Below the pieces are notes generated by a model. It was not told the DNA's origin, ran no database searches, and saw only the letters and a program-made list of their open reading frames with translations. Positions 62,584 to 64,000 of a stretch of DNA of 64,000 nt are shown here, one piece after another. The stretch lies in the NCBI GenBank assembly GCA_009840385.1, contig VXNX01000013.1, forward strand, positions 572,222-636,221, read 5' to 3'. The DNA comes from Candidatus Dadabacteria bacterium (lineage in GTDB: Bacteria; Desulfobacterota_D; UBA1144; Nemesobacterales; Nemesobacteraceae). Made by a program: the position numbers and the translations under genes. The first letter of the stretch is position 1. Each line of letters opens with the position of its first letter.

Positions 62584-63392
62584 TACCTTGAGTTCTCCGA
62601 AGCGAGGAGGTCCCTTATGCCTTCTCCGAAAAGATTGAAAGAAAGCGCCGTTACGAAAATCGCGAGGCTTGGGAACACTATCAGGTGAGGAAATGTCCTT
62701 ATCCCCTGCCATCCGGTGCTCGCAAGCGTTCCCCAGCTTGCCTCGGGAGGGGATATGCCGAGGCCTAGAAAGCTAAGCGTGGATTCCGTTAGGATGGCGT
62801 AGGGAACCGAAAACGTGACGGTGACTATCAGGGGACTGAGCGTGTTGGGAAGAATGTGCCTTATCAGAATGGTCCGGGGGGGTGCCCCGAGCGCCCTTGC
62901 CGACTCAACGTACTCAAACGACTTTATCTGCAAAACGCTTCCCCTAACTATCCTCGCGACCCTCATCCACGACATAACCCCCAGGGATATGACGATGCCC
63001 GTTACCCCGGTTCCGATAACCAGCGTCAGCAGGACGATCAGCAAAAGATCGGGAACGGCGTAGAACACGTCCACCGTGCGCATTATGAGTTCGTCGATTT
63101 TTCCCCCCGCGTATCCCGAGACCGCTCCGAGCACCGTTCCTATGACGAGGGCCATGGCCGCGGTTCCAACGGCGACTGCGATCGATATCCTCGAGCCGTG
63201 GATGACCCTGCTCAGCAGGTCGCGCCCCTCCTGGTCCGTTCCCATGAGGTGCACCGAGTCGGGAGCGCGAAGGGCGTTCGAGAAATTCGTCTGGTCGTAC
63301 TCGTAGGGGGAGAGAGCGGGCGCGAAAATAGCTACCAGAATTATGAGGAGTATTATCGTTCCCGTGATCGCTATCTGGGTTTTTACGTACAT
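62583..63392 (-). CDS. Peptide/nickel-type ABC transporter permease (DppC-like)
   Basis: A 269-residue inner-membrane permease of the DppC/OppC type. The N-terminal OppC_N segment (P-A-L-S-P-Y-E-Y-D-Q) precedes H-L-M-G-T-D-Q-E-G-R-D-L-L-S-R-V-I-H-G-S-R. About five more helices follow. The EAA loop that contacts the ATPase is E-S-A-R-A-L-G-A-P-P-R-T-I-L-I-R-H-I-L-P-N. No DppB, substrate-binding protein or ATPase gene is adjacent. Substrate unknown. Confidence 0.92.
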   Translation of the reverse strand: MYVKTQIAITGTIILLIILVAIFAPALSPYEYDQTNFSNALRAPDSVHLMGTDQEGRDLLSRVIHGSRISIAVAVGTAAMALVIGTVLGAVSGYAGGKIDELIMRTVDVFYAVPDLLLIVLLTLVIGTGVTGIVISLGVMSWMRVARIVRGSVLQIKSFEYVESARALGAPPRTILIRHILPNTLSPLIVTVTFSVPYAILTESTLSFLGLGISPPEASWGTLASTGWQGIRTFPHLIVFPSLAIFVTALSFNLFGEGIRDLLASENSR

Positions 63393-63413
63393 GCTGCCTG
63401 GGACCCCGGAAGT

Positions 63414-63809
63414 TCAGGTGTCCTTTCTGTGTGTGGCCCGGACGACCGTCTTTATTCCGCCGCGGACATTGAAGTCGCCCGTGACCTCGACCGACCTGGG
63501 ATCGCACACGGAAACAAAGTCATTTAGAATCCTGTTTGTCACGTGCTCGTGGAACTCGCCCGTGTTTCTGTAGGAGAACATGTAAAGCTTAAGGGACTTC
63601 AGCTCCACGCAGAGACGGTCGGGGACGTATTTTATGGTGATGGTCGCAAAGTCCGGCTGCCCCGTTTTCGGGCAAACGCAGGTGAACTCGGGACAGGATA
63701 TCTCGATTTCGTAATCCCTCTCCGGGTTTTTGTTCTCGAAAGTCTCGAGGATTTCCGGGTTCGGTTCGTCCATGGGGCAAAAACGCCGCGCGGCCTTCGC
63801 GCACGCCAC
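63414..63809 (-). CDS. queF: NADPH-dependent 7-cyano-7-deazaguanine reductase
   Basis: A unimodular (short type) QueF. It reduces preQ0 to preQ1 in queuosine synthesis. The catalytic region is [19 protein letters not shown], with the active-site cysteine in C-P-K-T-G and the aspartate in P-D-F. The QueF motif [20 protein letters not shown] follows. The start is uncertain: GTG 63809 has GGAG upstream and a TTGATT/TAAATT promoter fit; TTG 63917 and ATG 63773 are alternatives. It is upstream of the dppC-slt pair. Confidence 0.92.
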   Translation of the reverse strand: MACAKAARRFCPMDEPNPEILETFENKNPERDYEIEISCPEFTCVCPKTGQPDFATITIKYVPDRLCVELKSLKLYMFSYRNTGEFHEHVTNRILNDFVSVCDPRSVEVTGDFNVRGGIKTVVRATHRKDT

Positions 63810-63922
63810 CTCCGTCTCCGCATAATTTATCAGATGTAAGTCGGTAATCAACCCCGGGGGCGGGAGTTTTCCCCGGTTTGACACCTCGGGGTTTAGAGTA
63901 AATAATCTTTTCTCCAATGCTC

Positions 63923-63996
63923 TGGGGCATCGTATAACGGCAGTACAGCGGACTCTGGATCCGCTAGTCTAGGTTCGAATCCTAGTGCCCCAGCCA
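63923..63996 (+). tRNA. tRNA-Gln(CUG)
   Basis: A 74-base cloverleaf with CCA encoded. The acceptor TGGGGCA pairs with TGCCCCA. The anticodon loop CTCTGGA gives CUG. The T arm is CTAGG-TTCGAAT-CCTAG, and the discriminator is G. The weak U1-A72 pair is typical of glutamine tRNAs. Confidence 0.93.
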
Positions 63997-64000
63997 ACTG

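Noticed and set aside
61537-62688. 383-codon frame opposite slt
   Set aside because: Antisense shadow of the TPR-rich region of slt.

Overview
The window looks like a chromosomal origin region of a Gram-negative, GC-rich bacterium. It carries an outer-membrane TonB-dependent receptor, MltA and Slt murein transglycosylases, type II secretion genes gspLMN, and SecA with a C-terminal zinc motif. The mix of SMC, coenzyme F420 genes (cofC, cofD), FolE2, an HdrD-like ETF:quinone oxidoreductase and a sucrase/ferredoxin-like protein points to a deltaproteobacteria-like or candidate-phylum lineage (Dadabacteria is a guess). No rRNA or other decisive marker is present, so this placement is inference.

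Layout. 1-6 kb: the 3' end of a phosphohexomutase gene, a DUF35 gene with a palindromic operator, thiD, a small accessory patch (an unknown membrane protein and a Panacea-type toxin-antitoxin pair), then folD, folK and a pterin dehydratase. 6-14.4 kb: secA, smc and a PpiD-like chaperone, all leftward. 14.5-20.3 kb: cofD, an Apd1-like iron-sulfur protein, mltA, a ROK sugar kinase and tilS. 20.3-25.6 kb: the leftward operon pheT-ihfA-DUF502-tilS, then mnmE flanked by two consensus parS sites. 25.6-34.3 kb: a double-CMD protein, a TetR regulator, a MidA-type methyltransferase, folE2, a MazG-like gene, pabC, pabB and a large Fe-S membrane oxidoreductase. 34.5-38.8 kb: a divergent pair of a double-Cache surface protein and a TonB-dependent receptor. 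38.9-45.0 kb: a DsbA-like gene and a three-gene glycosylation block (TMTC-like, Dpm1-GtrA, DUF2723). 45-48.6 kb: two CNNM/CorC paralogues and thiL. 48.7-51.8 kb: dnaA, a probable oriC, and dnaN. 51.8-54.8 kb: gspL-gspM-gspN. 54.9-60.6 kb: pheA, hisC, tyrA, msrB, tRNA-Met, cofC, hisB and hisH. 60.5-64 kb: slt, a lone dppC-type permease, queF and tRNA-Gln(CUG).

How it fits together. dnaA-dnaN with a DnaA-trio-like tract between them, the parS sites about 25 kb away, and the switch from mostly leftward to mostly rightward genes all place the origin near 50.4 kb. Folate/pterin genes (folD, folK, phhB, folE2, pabB, pabC) are scattered across the left half. Aromatic amino acid and histidine genes lie on the right. 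F420 assembly is represented by cofD and cofC. The accessory parts most worth a second look are the Panacea toxin-antitoxin operon with its 32-bp palindrome, the parS site built into a terminator, the Cache/TonB surface pair and the glycosylation cluster. I saw no CRISPR array, prophage, insertion sequence or rRNA.
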